Assembly (NCBI GenBank): GCA_963771545.1
Contig: CAVYTX010000002.1
Span: 2,604,001-2,668,000, forward strand
DNA: 64,000 nt
From: CAKZLS01 sp963771545
GTDB taxonomy: Bacteria > Pseudomonadota > Alphaproteobacteria > Rhodospirillales > Defluviicoccaceae
Direction: 5' to 3'
Shown here: piece by piece, positions 44,397 through 55,326 of the stretch
How the letters are laid out: each line of letters opens with the position of its first letter
Position numbering within the stretch: the stretch's first letter is position 1
Notes under the pieces: model-generated
Seen by the model: only the letters and a program-made list of their open reading frames with translations
Databases searched by the model: none
What the model was told of the DNA's origin: nothing
Program-made: the position numbers and the translations under genes

Positions 44397-45023
44397 TTAG
44401 CTCCCGGGAGATAGGGATTGGATAGTTTGGGCGAGTTGCTGGCTGAAAGCCGCGACCGTGGCGCTCATGGCTGCTACCACGGGCTCGTAGCCTTCGCCGA
44501 TCACCGGTTCGGCGACCGGTTCGCTCACCGTCGTCTTGTCTAGCCGAAGCTGTTTTCCGTCCCCGTCGAAGATCTCCCAGCGAGCAACGAGAATCGCGTC
44601 GCCGCCAACTTCGGCATCGAAGCGGAGAACCTCGATCTCGACCTGATAATCCACCGTCGGCGACCGTCGGCGCGGAATCACGAACACCCGGTCGGTGGCG
44701 AGCAAAGCCGACAGATTTTCGGCCACCATTCTCGGGAACATGTCTTCCAGCGGCTCTCCCCAACTGTCGAAGCCCGCGAGCTGATAGGTGTTGGCGCCGG
44801 AGCGCCGGACGATCTGTGGCCGGTCGAGATATTGAGGCAGGGATACGGGTCCCACGGCAACGGCGAGGCGGTTCGCCGCCACGCTCGCCGCGGCCGGACC
44901 CGAAGCGTCAACCTTGGAAAGCGTGTAGAAACGGGTCGGAGAGGTTTCCGCGCAACCGCCGAGCAACAATAGACCGAAAATAGCGGCGGCAATTGGCCCT
45001 CGCACCAACGGACACCCGATCAT
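44397..45023 (-). CDS. pqiC: PqiC family lipoprotein
   Basis: 208 residues. Lipobox LLLLGGCAE after a signal sequence; conserved RFYTLSKVD, VGPVSLPQYLDRPQIVRR and WGEPLEDMFPRMVAENL. It starts within the last bases of pqiB (ATGA overlap). It forms the outer-membrane end of the Pqi lipid-transfer tunnel. It is only moderately similar to the other PqiC-like lipoprotein at 41416. Confidence 0.9.
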   Translation of the reverse strand: MIGCPLVRGPIAAAIFGLLLLGGCAETSPTRFYTLSKVDASGPAAASVAANRLAVAVGPVSLPQYLDRPQIVRRSGANTYQLAGFDSWGEPLEDMFPRMVAENLSALLATDRVFVIPRRRSPTVDYQVEIEVLRFDAEVGGDAILVARWEIFDGDGKQLRLDKTTVSEPVAEPVIGEGYEPVVAAMSATVAAFSQQLAQTIQSLSPGS

Positions 45024-46672
45024 TGCGGTCCTCCCTTTCCGTGAATGAGTGCCTCGGGATGCCGCTCGAGATAGTCGGCCAACAACCGGATGGAGCGGGC
45101 GGCGTTCTTGAGTTCCTTCATCAACTCCACCAAATCGGCGCGGGCTTGTGACCGCGGCCCGACCAGGTTCTCGGTGGCGGCGAGCGTCGCATTTGCTTGA
45201 ACCATAACGGCATCGGCGGCTTGTATGGTCTCGCGCAGGGATTTCAGAGACTGCTTGATATCCGGAGAATTGACTACGTTCTGGATGGATTGCAATGTGC
45301 TGCGGGCATCATTGACGACGGCTTCCAGCGGAAGGCTGCCCAGCTTCTCCAGCAGCTCGGTCACGGACCGGGTGATCTCGTCCAGATCCGAGGGAATGGT
45401 CGGGATCTCCGGCGGTTCGCCCTCGCGCATGACAAGCTGCGCCGGTGGACTGCCGGGAAAGAAGTCCAGATTGACGTAAAGCTGACCCGTGAGCAGATTT
45501 CCGGGTTTGAGTTGGGCGCGCAGCCCCCTTTTGACCAGGAGGTCGATGCCCTTATAACGTTCTTCGAAAGCAAATCCGCCGACTTGCTTGAACCGCTGTG
45601 GCTCAATAACCATGGTGACGGGAATCTGTACGATCTGCCTCCTGGCATCGATCACGAGATCCACCGACGTGACGGATCCCACTCGAATTCCCCTGAACTC
45701 CACCGGCGCGCCGACATCCAGGCCTCGCACCGATCCGTCGAAGTACACGATGTACGGAATTTTCTCCGTCAGTTCAGCCTCGCCGATTTCAGTGCGATTA
45801 TCGTATAGATCGAAAACGGAGCCTTCGGGAGCCACTGGCTGATCCATGGCGGTAAGCGGCGTCTCGAAGGCGACGCCGCCGGTGAGCAGCGATTGCAAGG
45901 ACTCGGTGTTCACCTGCACGCCGGCGGCGCCGATCCGTATATCCACGCCACTGGCGTTCCAGAACCGGGTGGCGTCCCGGATGAGGAGGTTGTGAGGCTC
46001 ACGAATAAAAGCGTGAATAAGCACCTCGCGGTTGTCGGCGCCCAATTCGAAACCAAGGATTTCCCCCACTTCGATGCCGCGAAAATAGATTTGTGAGCCG
46101 CGGTTTACGGAACCGCGCTTGGTCGCGCGCAGAATATACTTATGACCTGGAACATCGGACGTGAGGACGGGCGGGATTTCGAGACCGGTGAACGTATCCA
46201 TCGGCTCTCCCGGTTGCGGATCGACTTCGATATAGGCGCCGGACACCAGGGTCCCGAGACCGGAGACGCCACCGGCGGTCAGGCGCGGCCGCACGACCCA
46301 GAAACGGGTTCCGCTGGTCAGGTATTGGTCCGCCCCCTTGGCCATCTGAACGGTGACAATGACCCCGGTGTGATCCTCGTTGAGCGCCACGGTCTCGACG
46401 GTTCCGACTTCCACGTCCTTGTGCTTGACCTTTGTCTTGCCGGCTTCCAGGCCCGCCGCGGTGTCGAACGTGATGGTGATAACCGGCCCCTTCTCGGAGA
46501 GCGTGGTATAGAGCAGCCACGCGCCGATCGCCGCCGCCACCAGCGGGATCAGCCAGACTATGGAAAGGCTCCGTCCTGGCTTGACCGCCACCTCGGGCAG
46601 TGTGCCATTGCTTTCTGTCGATGGGGTTTCAGTCGACTGAGCGTCCGTCGATTGCTTGTTATCCGTCACCAT
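45020..46672 (-). CDS. pqiB: Intermembrane transport protein PqiB (three MCE domains)
   Basis: 550 residues. One transmembrane helix (SIVWLIPLVAAAIGAWLLYT) and three MCE domains at about 60-150 (TFDTAAGLEAGKTKVKHKD), 175-260 (YFRGIEVGEI) and 305-410 (YFDGSVRGLDVGAPVEFRGI), then helical C-terminal segments. PqiB stacks as a hexamer tube spanning the periplasm. It overlaps pqiA by 14 bases and pqiC by 4, giving a tightly coupled operon. Confidence 0.93.
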   Translation of the reverse strand: MVTDNKQSTDAQSTETPSTESNGTLPEVAVKPGRSLSIVWLIPLVAAAIGAWLLYTTLSEKGPVITITFDTAAGLEAGKTKVKHKDVEVGTVETVALNEDHTGVIVTVQMAKGADQYLTSGTRFWVVRPRLTAGGVSGLGTLVSGAYIEVDPQPGEPMDTFTGLEIPPVLTSDVPGHKYILRATKRGSVNRGSQIYFRGIEVGEILGFELGADNREVLIHAFIREPHNLLIRDATRFWNASGVDIRIGAAGVQVNTESLQSLLTGGVAFETPLTAMDQPVAPEGSVFDLYDNRTEIGEAELTEKIPYIVYFDGSVRGLDVGAPVEFRGIRVGSVTSVDLVIDARRQIVQIPVTMVIEPQRFKQVGGFAFEERYKGIDLLVKRGLRAQLKPGNLLTGQLYVNLDFFPGSPPAQLVMREGEPPEIPTIPSDLDEITRSVTELLEKLGSLPLEAVVNDARSTLQSIQNVVNSPDIKQSLKSLRETIQAADAVMVQANATLAATENLVGPRSQARADLVELMKELKNAARSIRLLADYLERHPEALIHGKGGPQ

Positions 46673-47924
46673 TGGCTCCCGCCGCGTCCCACATCAATCT
46701 TGGATCGAAGCACATGGACGCGAACATGGTGATCACCACCACGCCCGCGAACGAAATCGCCCCCACGCCCGGCTCGATGGTCGCGATCGCCTCCAGCTTC
46801 ACCAGAGCGATCAGGATGGAGATCATGAAAATGTCGATCATCGACCAGCGCCCAATTCCCTCGATGACCCTGTACAGCCGCGTCCGATCCCTCAGCCGCC
46901 ATCGCGATCCGATCCGAACCGATATCAAAAGATAGCTCAGGCCGAAGAGTTTGAGCACCGGCACCGAGATGCTGGCGAAGAACACCAGCAACGCCAACGG
47001 CCACATGCCGGCATGGATCAATTCCTTGATGCCGCTGAGAATCGTATCCGGCGCGCCCTTGCCAAAGGAAATCACGGTCATCACCGGGAAAACATTAGCC
47101 GGTATGTACAGGATGGCCGCGGTCAACACCAGCGCCGTGGTGCGGGGCAGGCTGTTGGGTTTGCGCCGGTGCAGATGCGCTCCGCAGCGCGGGCAGACGG
47201 CATGGGCAAGCGGCTCCGACGGCCGCACCCGGCAAACCAGATCGCAGGCATGGCAACCCACCAGAGAATGATCCTTGGCCGGCACGGGCGGCGGAGCGCC
47301 GGTGGATCGGCGCAACCGTTCCCACACCGAATGGGGTTCCAACGCCGCGTCGGTCGCCGTCATGGTCAGGATGAGGGCGCCGAAGGCGAACAGCGAAACG
47401 CCAAGCTCGATGGTGGCCATGTCGATGAGCTTAACGTAGGCCACCAGCACGCCCAACATGTAAACCTCCATCATCGACCACGGATGGAGGATCTCGACCC
47501 ACCGGAACACTGCGCCCGCGAACGGCGGACGCCGCCCCAAGTGCAGCGGCAGCACGACGTACAGGGTTCCGAGAATTTTGATCAAGGGGATGACGACGGC
47601 CACTAGGGCCACCAGGATCGCCAGTGGCAATAGGCCCTGATCGTAGAGTTCGACCACGCCCGACGACAGGATATTGGATGATTCCCGGCCCTCCAGCTTG
47701 AACACCATGAAGGTGAAGCTGTTGGCCAGGGCGAACAGAACCAGCGACGCCAATGACAGCGCGAGCGCCCGTTGGATGCTATTCCGCCGCCGCCGGTAAA
47801 ACCGGGCGCCGCATCGGCTGCACCGCGCGGTATGTTCCTCGGGCACCGGGTGCGCGTGATGAAGCAGACCGCACTCGTGGCAGGCAAACAGGGAATAGGC
47901 GACGGGGGCGTCGTAATCGCTCAT
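46659..47924 (-). CDS. pqiA: Paraquat-inducible protein A (PqiA), inner-membrane component
   Basis: 421 residues from Met 47924. Two related halves, each with a rubredoxin-like Cys cluster (FACHECGLLHH and RCSRCGARFY; GCHACDLVC and VCPRCGAHLH) and four membrane helices (for example LEGRESSNILSSGVVELYD; ISFGKGAPDTILSGIKELI). It is the membrane base of the Pqi system. Thirteen extra codons to 47963 are possible. Its first position and the overlaps below it define the pqiABC operon. Confidence 0.92.
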   Translation of the reverse strand: MSDYDAPVAYSLFACHECGLLHHAHPVPEEHTARCSRCGARFYRRRRNSIQRALALSLASLVLFALANSFTFMVFKLEGRESSNILSSGVVELYDQGLLPLAILVALVAVVIPLIKILGTLYVVLPLHLGRRPPFAGAVFRWVEILHPWSMMEVYMLGVLVAYVKLIDMATIELGVSLFAFGALILTMTATDAALEPHSVWERLRRSTGAPPPVPAKDHSLVGCHACDLVCRVRPSEPLAHAVCPRCGAHLHRRKPNSLPRTTALVLTAAILYIPANVFPVMTVISFGKGAPDTILSGIKELIHAGMWPLALLVFFASISVPVLKLFGLSYLLISVRIGSRWRLRDRTRLYRVIEGIGRWSMIDIFMISILIALVKLEAIATIEPGVGAISFAGVVVITMFASMCFDPRLMWDAAGANGDG

Positions 47925-48216
47925 GGACACCGTGAGTTGGGGCGTTTCCCGGATCCGGCGCAATATGTCCGGACCGCAGTGGGGCCTTGTCGCACGACTA
48001 TGGACGCGACCTCAAGGATTCGTTGCCATCGGGACACATTGGATTGGACGATGCGCGACTCTGCCACCGATGTAAAAAGCCGGTGGATCGAGCCCCGGAA
48101 ACTCCGAATAGGGAAGTTTTTTTGTCAGAAATATGTCGGCCAGCCTCTTGGCGCGGTCCGTTTTGTGGTTTATTTTCAGAGAGTAACATACCGATTATTG
48201 GGGAGCTTTCCGCTCC

Positions 48217-49283
48217 ATGCGCGGGCTTCGCCGCCTCAAGGGAATTGTATTGGCATGGGCGACCATCGGATTGGTCGTCGCGGTATTCGCGCACTCGTTG
48301 GCCCAGGACATCAAGGTCATCCGTATCGGCACCGGGTCCACCGGCGGCACCTACTTTCCGGTGGGCGGGCTGATCGCCAACGCCATCAGCAATCCACCCG
48401 GTTCGCTGGACTGCGATCTGGGAGGAAGCTGCGGTGTTCCGGGGCTGATCGCGAGCGCCGTGACCACCGAGGGCTCGGTCGCGAACGTCATCGGGGTGAC
48501 CGGCGGTCAAATCGATATGGCGCTGAGCCAAGCCGACGTGGCGTATTCCGCGTATTTCGGCAAGGGTGTCTTCGCCAAGCAGGCGCCGCTCGATACCCTG
48601 CGGGCGGTGGCCAATCTGTTTACCGAATCGGTGCACGTGGTGATTCGCCGCGATAGCGGCATCGTCACCATCGCCGATCTCAAGGGCAAGCGGGTGTCGC
48701 TGGACCGCAAGGAGTCCGGAACCCGGGTGGTGGCGGAGATCATTCTCAATGCCTATGGCCTTAAGCCGACGGACCTTAAGGCAACGTACGAAATGCTCGG
48801 CACGTCGGCGGATAAGCTGGCCGAGGGCGCGCTCGACGCCTTCTTCATCGTCAGCGGCGAACCCGTCAACGCCATCTCTCACCTCGCCGATGTGGTCGAC
48901 ATCGATCTTGTAATCATCGCCGGACCCGTCGCCGAAAAGATCCGCGAGGCCAATCCGTTCCTGTATTCCAATATTGTTCCCGAAGGCACCTACAGAGGCG
49001 TGGGCAATATCGAGACGCTCGCCGTCGGCGCCCAATTGATCGTGTCCGCGACGGCGGATGACGAACTGATCTATGGAATTACCCAAGCGCTTTGGAACCC
49101 CAACAATCGCAAGGTGCTGGACAGCGGCCACCCCAATGGCAAGCGTATCCGGATCGAAACGGCTCTTGACGGAATCGCCATCCCCTTGCACCCTGGCGCC
49201 GCGCGCTTCTATGAAGAGGCGGGCCTGACCGGCGCGGGTGTTCCGACGCGGTCCGATTCAATTCGATCTCGACAAAACGCCAA

Positions 49284-49287
<4 letters not shown>
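48217..49287 (+). CDS. TAXI-family TRAP transporter solute-binding protein
   Basis: 356 residues. A signal peptide (LAWATIGLVVAVFAHSLAQ) precedes the TAXI fold: IRIGTGSTGGTYFPVGGLIA, QADVAYSAYFGKG, VHVVIRRDSGI, LKGKRVSLDRKESGTRV and ADKLAEGALDAFFIVSG. Such periplasmic receptors deliver ligands (often glutamate-like or other organic acids) to a 4TM-12TM TRAP permease. No permease is adjacent; the next gene overlaps its end (ATGA) and encodes an M17 peptidase. Confidence 0.9.
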
Positions 49288-50696
<1,409 letters not shown>

Positions 50697-50788
50697 GCGA
50701 TAAATTTCCATTGCGCACTAATTTATATTGGAGTTAATATACCCCTTATGGGTAATACTCCTGCAACCCGCATGGGGAACGAACCAAG

Positions 50789-51190
50789 ATGGGAATGCAC
50801 ATGAACGAGCATCAGGCTCTCGACCTCTGGCGGCGTACGATTGTTAGAGGTGTCCGCGACGACGTTCCGGATCTTTCCACCCGGCAGATGGCGATCCTTT
50901 TGACCGTCTACTTGACCTCGCCACCCCACACCGTGCGTGGCTTGGCCAACACCCTCGGCGTGTCGAAGCCGGCCGTCACCCGGGCGCTCGACCGGCTCAG
51001 CGAGCTGGGATTGGCTCGCCGCAAAACCGATGAGAAGGACCGCCGCAGCGTCCTTATTCAGCGAACGCCGGGAGGCAACAGTTTCCTCCGGAACTATGGC
51101 GAAAACATCGTGTCGTCCGGCCGCGACGTCACGGTCCACGACCGATACGATATCGACACCATGGATGCCGGGATCAGGCTGCACGCCTGA
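50789..51190 (+). CDS. MarR family transcriptional regulator
   Basis: 133 residues with a winged helix-turn-helix: LSTRQMAILLTVYLTSPPHT, RGLANTLGVSKPAVTRALDR, LGLARRKTDEKDRRSVLIQR. Three Met lie close together (50789, 50795, 50801); the first is used. The gene is 92 bases behind the aminopeptidase; the gap is AT-rich (TTATATTGG, TAATATACC) and probably holds its own promoter. The ligand is unknown. Confidence 0.88.
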   Translation: MGMHMNEHQALDLWRRTIVRGVRDDVPDLSTRQMAILLTVYLTSPPHTVRGLANTLGVSKPAVTRALDRLSELGLARRKTDEKDRRSVLIQRTPGGNSFLRNYGENIVSSGRDVTVHDRYDIDTMDAGIRLHA

Positions 51191-51385
51191 AACAGCGGTT
51201 TCCCCGGGTTGCGCGATCGCATCGAATGCTACCGGCTCACGCTTTGAATGTCGAAGCCGGATGATAGACGCGAACGCCGACGACAAACGTTTAGCGGCCG
51301 TGGGCACGATTTGACTTTTGGCAAGGGATTCCGCCCACCGGCCGAGCAATCGACCGACTACGCTTTCCTCCCCTGACCCCAACTC

Positions 51386-51424
51386 GGGGCCGAATGTCTC
51401 GCATTCGGCCCCTTTTCCTTTTAA
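51386..51424 (+). terminator. Strong rho-independent terminator
   Basis: GGGGCCGAATG (51386-51396), loop TCTCG, CATTCGGCCCC (51402-51412), then TTTTCCTTTT. The 11-bp perfect stem and T-run point to termination of plus-strand transcription coming from the MarR gene. Confidence 0.9.
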
Positions 51425-51441
51425 GAGTTGTTAAGCGGACA

Positions 51442-52386
51442 TCAAACCCTCGGCGCGCGCTTGCCCTGCAGGACCGGCGGGCGATATTGGTGCAGATACG
51501 CGGGCAGAATAGCCTCGACCGCAGTGGGCTCGATGCCGAGTTCCCTGAACGTGAGGGCGCCGGCCGGAACCACATTGGGAGTTCCCAGCAGTTTGACCTG
51601 ATCGCGCGTCAGCGGGGGCACCGGCAGCATCTCAAGGAACAGGGCCTCCATGCTGGCGATCGATAGCGGCAGCGGTATCAACAATCGCTTCCGGCCGGTG
51701 TGCGTGAGCACCAATTCCATCACCTCGCGGAAGCTGATGACGCGCGGCCCGCCCAACTGGTAGGTGTTTCCCGCCGTCCGCGGGTCGTCGAGAACCTTGA
51801 CGATGGCTTCGGCCACGTCCCGCACGTAGACCGGCTGGAACGACGTATTGAATACCGGCAGCACCGGCAGAAATTGCGACAGCTTGGCGAACCGGTTGAA
51901 GAAATCGTCGTCCGGTCCGAAGACGACGCTGGGCCTGACGACGGAGGCTTCCGCGAAGGCGGCCCGGGCGGCGCTTTCGCCCGCGGCCTTGGTTCGCGCA
52001 TACAGGGCGGGCGAATCGAGGCTGGCGCCGATCGCCGACATCTGCACGAGACGATCCGCGCCCGCCGCCTGCGCCGCCTCGGCCACGGTTCGCGCGCCGT
52101 CCGCATGAATGCGCTGGAACGTCCGCCGGCCGCGCTCATACAGAATCCCGACCAGGTTGACCACCGCATCCGCGTCGCGGACGGCCGCCTCCACGGTCGC
52201 GCGATCAGTGACATCGGCGGCAATCGGCACGATCTGCCCGGGATCACCGAGGATTTTGAGAAACATCGCGGCTTCCGGGTCGCGGACCCCCACCCGTATG
52301 ATCCAATCGCGCTCGGCCAGTTGCTGCACCAGTTGACGGCCAATAAATCCGGATCCGCCGAATATGGTCACCAAGCGACGATCCAT
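51442..52386 (-). CDS. NAD(P)-binding epimerase-like protein (complex I NDUFA9-like family)
   Basis: 314 residues from ATG 52386. An extended SDR Rossmann motif lies at the start (VTIFGGSGFIGRQLVQQLAE). ADVTDRATVEAAVRDADAVV, LVQMSAIGA and YARTKAAGESAARAAF (YxxxK) follow, then VVRPSVVFGPDDDFFNRFA. The family includes mitochondrial NDUFA9 and bacterial relatives with no proven catalysis; it is common in alphaproteobacteria. It converges with the MarR gene. Confidence 0.86.
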   Translation of the reverse strand: MDRRLVTIFGGSGFIGRQLVQQLAERDWIIRVGVRDPEAAMFLKILGDPGQIVPIAADVTDRATVEAAVRDADAVVNLVGILYERGRRTFQRIHADGARTVAEAAQAAGADRLVQMSAIGASLDSPALYARTKAAGESAARAAFAEASVVRPSVVFGPDDDFFNRFAKLSQFLPVLPVFNTSFQPVYVRDVAEAIVKVLDDPRTAGNTYQLGGPRVISFREVMELVLTHTGRKRLLIPLPLSIASMEALFLEMLPVPPLTRDQVKLLGTPNVVPAGALTFRELGIEPTAVEAILPAYLHQYRPPVLQGKRAPRV

Positions 52387-52573
52387 GATCTTCTCCCTAT
52401 GCTGTGCATGAGCGGGGGCGGATGATCCCCTACCAAGTCCGCGACAATCGCGCTTATCGCAGATGGGTGGCCTCGTCAACCTCACTGCGCGGATCACGGC
52501 GCGAAGGCGCATCTTGCGGTTGCCGATCTCCACGGTATTTGCAAACGCGACCCGGCGCAAAGTTTAAACAACG

Positions 52574-52602
52574 TTGACACGGCGGGTCCCCGGGATTTAG
52601 GT
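52574..52602 (+). promoter_or_regulatory. Probable promoter of the tRNA-Leu gene
   Basis: TTGACA (52574-52579) is followed after 17 bases by TTAGGT (52597-52602). The -35 is perfect and the -10 poor. It would start RNA near 52609, about 35 bases before the tRNA. Confidence 0.55.
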
Positions 52603-52609
52603 GTTTTTC

Positions 52610-52637
52610 CAACACCGACATGCGGTGTTGCCCTTTT
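52610..52637 (+). other. Hairpin in the leader of tRNA-Leu
   Basis: CAACACCG (52610-52617), loop ACATG, CGGTGTTG (52623-52630), then CCCTTTT. It looks like a terminator but lies between the promoter and the tRNA, so it may be an attenuating or processing structure of the precursor. Confidence 0.5.
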
Positions 52638-52643
52638 CCCGAT

Positions 52644-52730
52644 GCCCAGGTGGCGGAATTGGTAGACGCGCAGGTTTCAGGTACCTGTGGCCGAAAGGCC
52701 GTGGAAGTTCGAGTCTTCTCCTGGGCACCA
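52644..52730 (+). tRNA. tRNA-Leu (anticodon CAG)
   Basis: An 87-base gene including the encoded CCA. Acceptor stem GCCCAGG/CCTGGGC, D-loop AATTGGTAGAC, anticodon stem CAGGT/ACCTG with loop TTCAGGT (anticodon CAG), a long variable arm (GTGGCCGAAAGGCCGT) as in class II tRNAs, and T-loop GTTCGAGTC. Confidence 0.97.
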
Positions 52731-52770
52731 CCATCCGCTCGGACGCGCGGTTGAGGCGGATCAGATCACA

Positions 52771-53424
52771 GTGAACGTAAGCGCAGTTCCCATCGAGCTT
52801 TATCAAGGCGATTTTCCGGACGGGCTCGACTTTGGCGGCAGCGTCGCCATCGACACGGAAACCATGGGCCTCCGGCCCTGTCGGGACCGGTTGTGCGTCG
52901 TTCAGTTGTCGGCGGGCGACGGCACTTGCCATCTGGTGCGGTTTCCGAAGCCTTCTCCCGGCGCCGATCGCTCGAACCCCTACGCCGCCCCCAATCTCGC
53001 GGCCCTCCTGACCGACACGTCGGTGACCAAGCTGTTCCACTTCGCCCGGTTCGACGTCGCCGTTCTCAACCGCTACCTGGGGGTCGTTTGCGAGCCCGTC
53101 TATTGCACCAAGATCGCGTCGAAACTGGCCAGAACCTATACCGACCGCCATGGCCTCAAGGATCTGTGCCGGGAACTCCTGGGCGTCGAGCTTTCCAAGG
53201 AGCAACAGTCTTCCGACTGGGGCGCCGCGGCACTGACGCCGGATCAAGTGCGTTACGCCGCCAGTGACGTTCTGTACCTGCACCGTATCCGCGACCAACT
53301 CGACGAAATGCTGGAGCGCGAGGGCCGCGCCCAAATCGCCGAAGATTGCTTTCGGTTTCTCCGGACCCGCGCCAGGCTCGATCTGGAAGGCTGGGAAGAT
53401 CTCGATATCTTCGCGCACTCCTAG
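52771..53424 (+). CDS. rnd: Ribonuclease D-like 3'-5' exonuclease (short form)
   Basis: 217 residues from GTG 52771, directly after tRNA-Leu. DEDD exonuclease motifs: SVAIDTETMGL (Exo I), HFARFDVAVLNRYLG (Exo II) and YAASDVLYLHRI (Exo III). It has no HRDC domains, unlike E. coli RNase D, as is usual for the alphaproteobacterial form. It trims the 3' ends of structured RNAs such as tRNA precursors. It is conserved at this place upstream of kdsD. Confidence 0.9.
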   Translation: MNVSAVPIELYQGDFPDGLDFGGSVAIDTETMGLRPCRDRLCVVQLSAGDGTCHLVRFPKPSPGADRSNPYAAPNLAALLTDTSVTKLFHFARFDVAVLNRYLGVVCEPVYCTKIASKLARTYTDRHGLKDLCRELLGVELSKEQQSSDWGAAALTPDQVRYAASDVLYLHRIRDQLDEMLEREGRAQIAEDCFRFLRTRARLDLEGWEDLDIFAHS

Positions 53425-53448
53425 TCCTAGTCGTTCCGGGAGACACCG

Positions 53449-53477
53449 TTGACCTGTATTTTCGGCGCCTGCATACT
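53449..53477 (+). promoter_or_regulatory. Probable promoter of the kdsD-lpt operon
   Basis: TTGACC (53449-53454), 17-base spacer, CATACT (53472-53477). It lies 124 bases before the kdsD GTG and behind the rnd stop. Confidence 0.5.
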
Positions 53478-53600
53478 GTCGGCGCGTTTTGGAGCGGCCC
53501 CGACGGTCACCGAGGGTCGCGAGCCGCGAATGTGGTTCCAGGGACTCCCTGAGTTGAGCGGGCCCGGCGGCTAAATAATTTTTGTTGAAGGATCGGGTAG

Positions 53601-54590
53601 GTGAGCAAGGCAACGGCAATGTCTCTCGCGGACGACGCTCCGGGCGGCCTGACCTCGGGTCGACGGGTTTTGCAACTCGAAGCCGAGGGTCTGGAGGCTC
53701 TGGCAACCGCTCTCGACGATGCGTTCATCCACGCGCTCGAACTGATGGAGCGCATGACCGACCGGATCATCGTGACCGGCATGGGGAAAAGCGGCCATGT
53801 CGCCCGCAAGATCGCCGCGACCCTAGCGTCCACCGGCACGCCGGCGATGTTCGTTCACCCCGCCGAGGCAAGCCACGGCGATCTCGGAATGATCACCGAC
53901 GACGACGTGGTGCTCGCCTTGTCCAATTCCGGCGAAACGTCGGAGCTGGCGGACATGATCAGCTACACGAAACGGTTCCGGATCCCGCTGATCGGGATGA
54001 CCGGCCGCGCCGACAGCACGCTCGCCAAGCAGGCCGACGTCGCCTTGGTCCTGCCGAGCACCCCCGAGGCCTGCCCCATGGGCCTGGCCCCAACCACGTC
54101 GACCACGGTGATGCTTGGGCTGGGCGACGCGCTCGCCGTGGCCCTGCTTGAACGCAAGGGATTTACGGCCGACGATTTTCGCCAGCTCCATCCAGGCGGA
54201 AAATTGGGCCGCCTTTTGCTTCGCGTATCCAGCCTCATGCACTCGGGCGACGAGGTGCCCCTCATCGGACCCGACGCGACCATGGCGGAGGCGTTGATCC
54301 GAATGACCGCCAAACGGTTCGGCTGTGTCGGTGTCGTCGACGGCGATGGCCATTTGGCCGGAGTCGTCACCGACGGCGATTTGCGGCGGCATATGAGTTC
54401 GAACCTGCTCAGTCTCACCACCGGCGAGGTCATGACCGCCAATCCGAAAACGATCCGTCCGGATGCCCTGGCCGTCGAGGCGATCGGAACCATGAATGAA
54501 TTGAGTATCACCAACCTGTTCGTGGTCGACGACAAGCGGCCGGTTGGGATCATCCACGTCCACGACTGCCTGCGCGCGGGGGTGGTTTAG
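53601..54590 (+). CDS. kdsD: Arabinose-5-phosphate isomerase (KpsF/GutQ family)
   Basis: 329 residues from GTG 53601. The SIS sugar-isomerase domain (about 45-180: IIVTGMGKSGHVARKIAATL, STGTPAMFVHPAEASHGDLG, LALSNSGETSEL) is followed by two CBS domains (about 210-325: VPLIGPDATMAEALIRMTAK; TANPKTIRPDALAVEAIGTM). It turns ribulose-5-phosphate into arabinose-5-phosphate, the first step to Kdo for LPS. The conserved position before the lpt genes agrees with an LPS role. Confidence 0.95.
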   Translation: MSKATAMSLADDAPGGLTSGRRVLQLEAEGLEALATALDDAFIHALELMERMTDRIIVTGMGKSGHVARKIAATLASTGTPAMFVHPAEASHGDLGMITDDDVVLALSNSGETSELADMISYTKRFRIPLIGMTGRADSTLAKQADVALVLPSTPEACPMGLAPTTSTTVMLGLGDALAVALLERKGFTADDFRQLHPGGKLGRLLLRVSSLMHSGDEVPLIGPDATMAEALIRMTAKRFGCVGVVDGDGHLAGVVTDGDLRRHMSSNLLSLTTGEVMTANPKTIRPDALAVEAIGTMNELSITNLFVVDDKRPVGIIHVHDCLRAGVV

Positions 54591-54603
54591 AGGCGAGAAA
54601 AAG

Positions 54604-55326
54604 GTGAAGGTCCGAACGGAATCGGCGTCGCCGCGTCATGCCACAACGGACCCGAGGCATTCCGAATCGGTTCATGCCGCGCCGCGCGTCGCGTCGGCCG
54701 AAGAGCTCGCATGGGGCCGCGCGCGTATGATCAGACGCTCGCGAATTATCGCCGTAACGAAATACGGACTACCCTCGATCGCCGCGGCCCTGATCTTGGC
54801 CGTGGTGATCTGGCCGCAGCTTCAACCCCGCGTTGACCGCTTCCGCATGGGGCTCTCGGCTCTTCAAGAAGGCCGCGGCGACGAGCCAACGGCGGTCAAT
54901 GCCCGCTATGAGGGCGTCGACCGAAAGGGACGGCCATTTCTGGTCACCGCCGACGAGGTGGTCGATCTTCGCGCCGACAGCGACAAGGTCGAACTGCGCG
55001 CGCCGCATGCCGATCTCACGCTCAAACAGGGGGGATGGCTGTCACTCACGGCGGCACGCGGGATCTACAACAAGAAGGCGGAGATCCTGGACCTTTCGGA
55101 AAACGTCAACCTGTTCCACGACGGGGGACACCAGTTCACCACGTCCATGGCCACCATCGACCTTGTTAATGGCAACGCGTCCGGCACCGAACCCGTGGAA
55201 GGCCATGGCCCGTTCGGCGATATGCAAGCCGAGGGGTTCCGGGTGATCGACGAAGGCCTCACCGTGTACTTGGACGGCCGCGCCCGGATGACCATTTTCC
55301 CCGACGCCTTGCCCGATCAGAAATGA
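54604..55326 (+). CDS. lptC: LPS export protein LptC
   Basis: About 240 residues from GTG 54604; an internal ATG at 54727 is an alternative. One membrane helix (KYGLPSIAAALILAVVIWPQ) and a periplasmic beta-jellyroll (VNARYEGVDRKGRPFLVTAD, LTAARGIYNKKAEILDLSEN, FTTSMATIDLVNGNASG). LptC receives LPS from the LptBFG extractor and passes it to LptA. Its stop overlaps the lptA start (ATGA). The N-terminal tail before the helix is long and low in order. Confidence 0.87.
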   Translation: MKVRTESASPRHATTDPRHSESVHAAPRVASAEELAWGRARMIRRSRIIAVTKYGLPSIAAALILAVVIWPQLQPRVDRFRMGLSALQEGRGDEPTAVNARYEGVDRKGRPFLVTADEVVDLRADSDKVELRAPHADLTLKQGGWLSLTAARGIYNKKAEILDLSENVNLFHDGGHQFTTSMATIDLVNGNASGTEPVEGHGPFGDMQAEGFRVIDEGLTVYLDGRARMTIFPDALPDQK

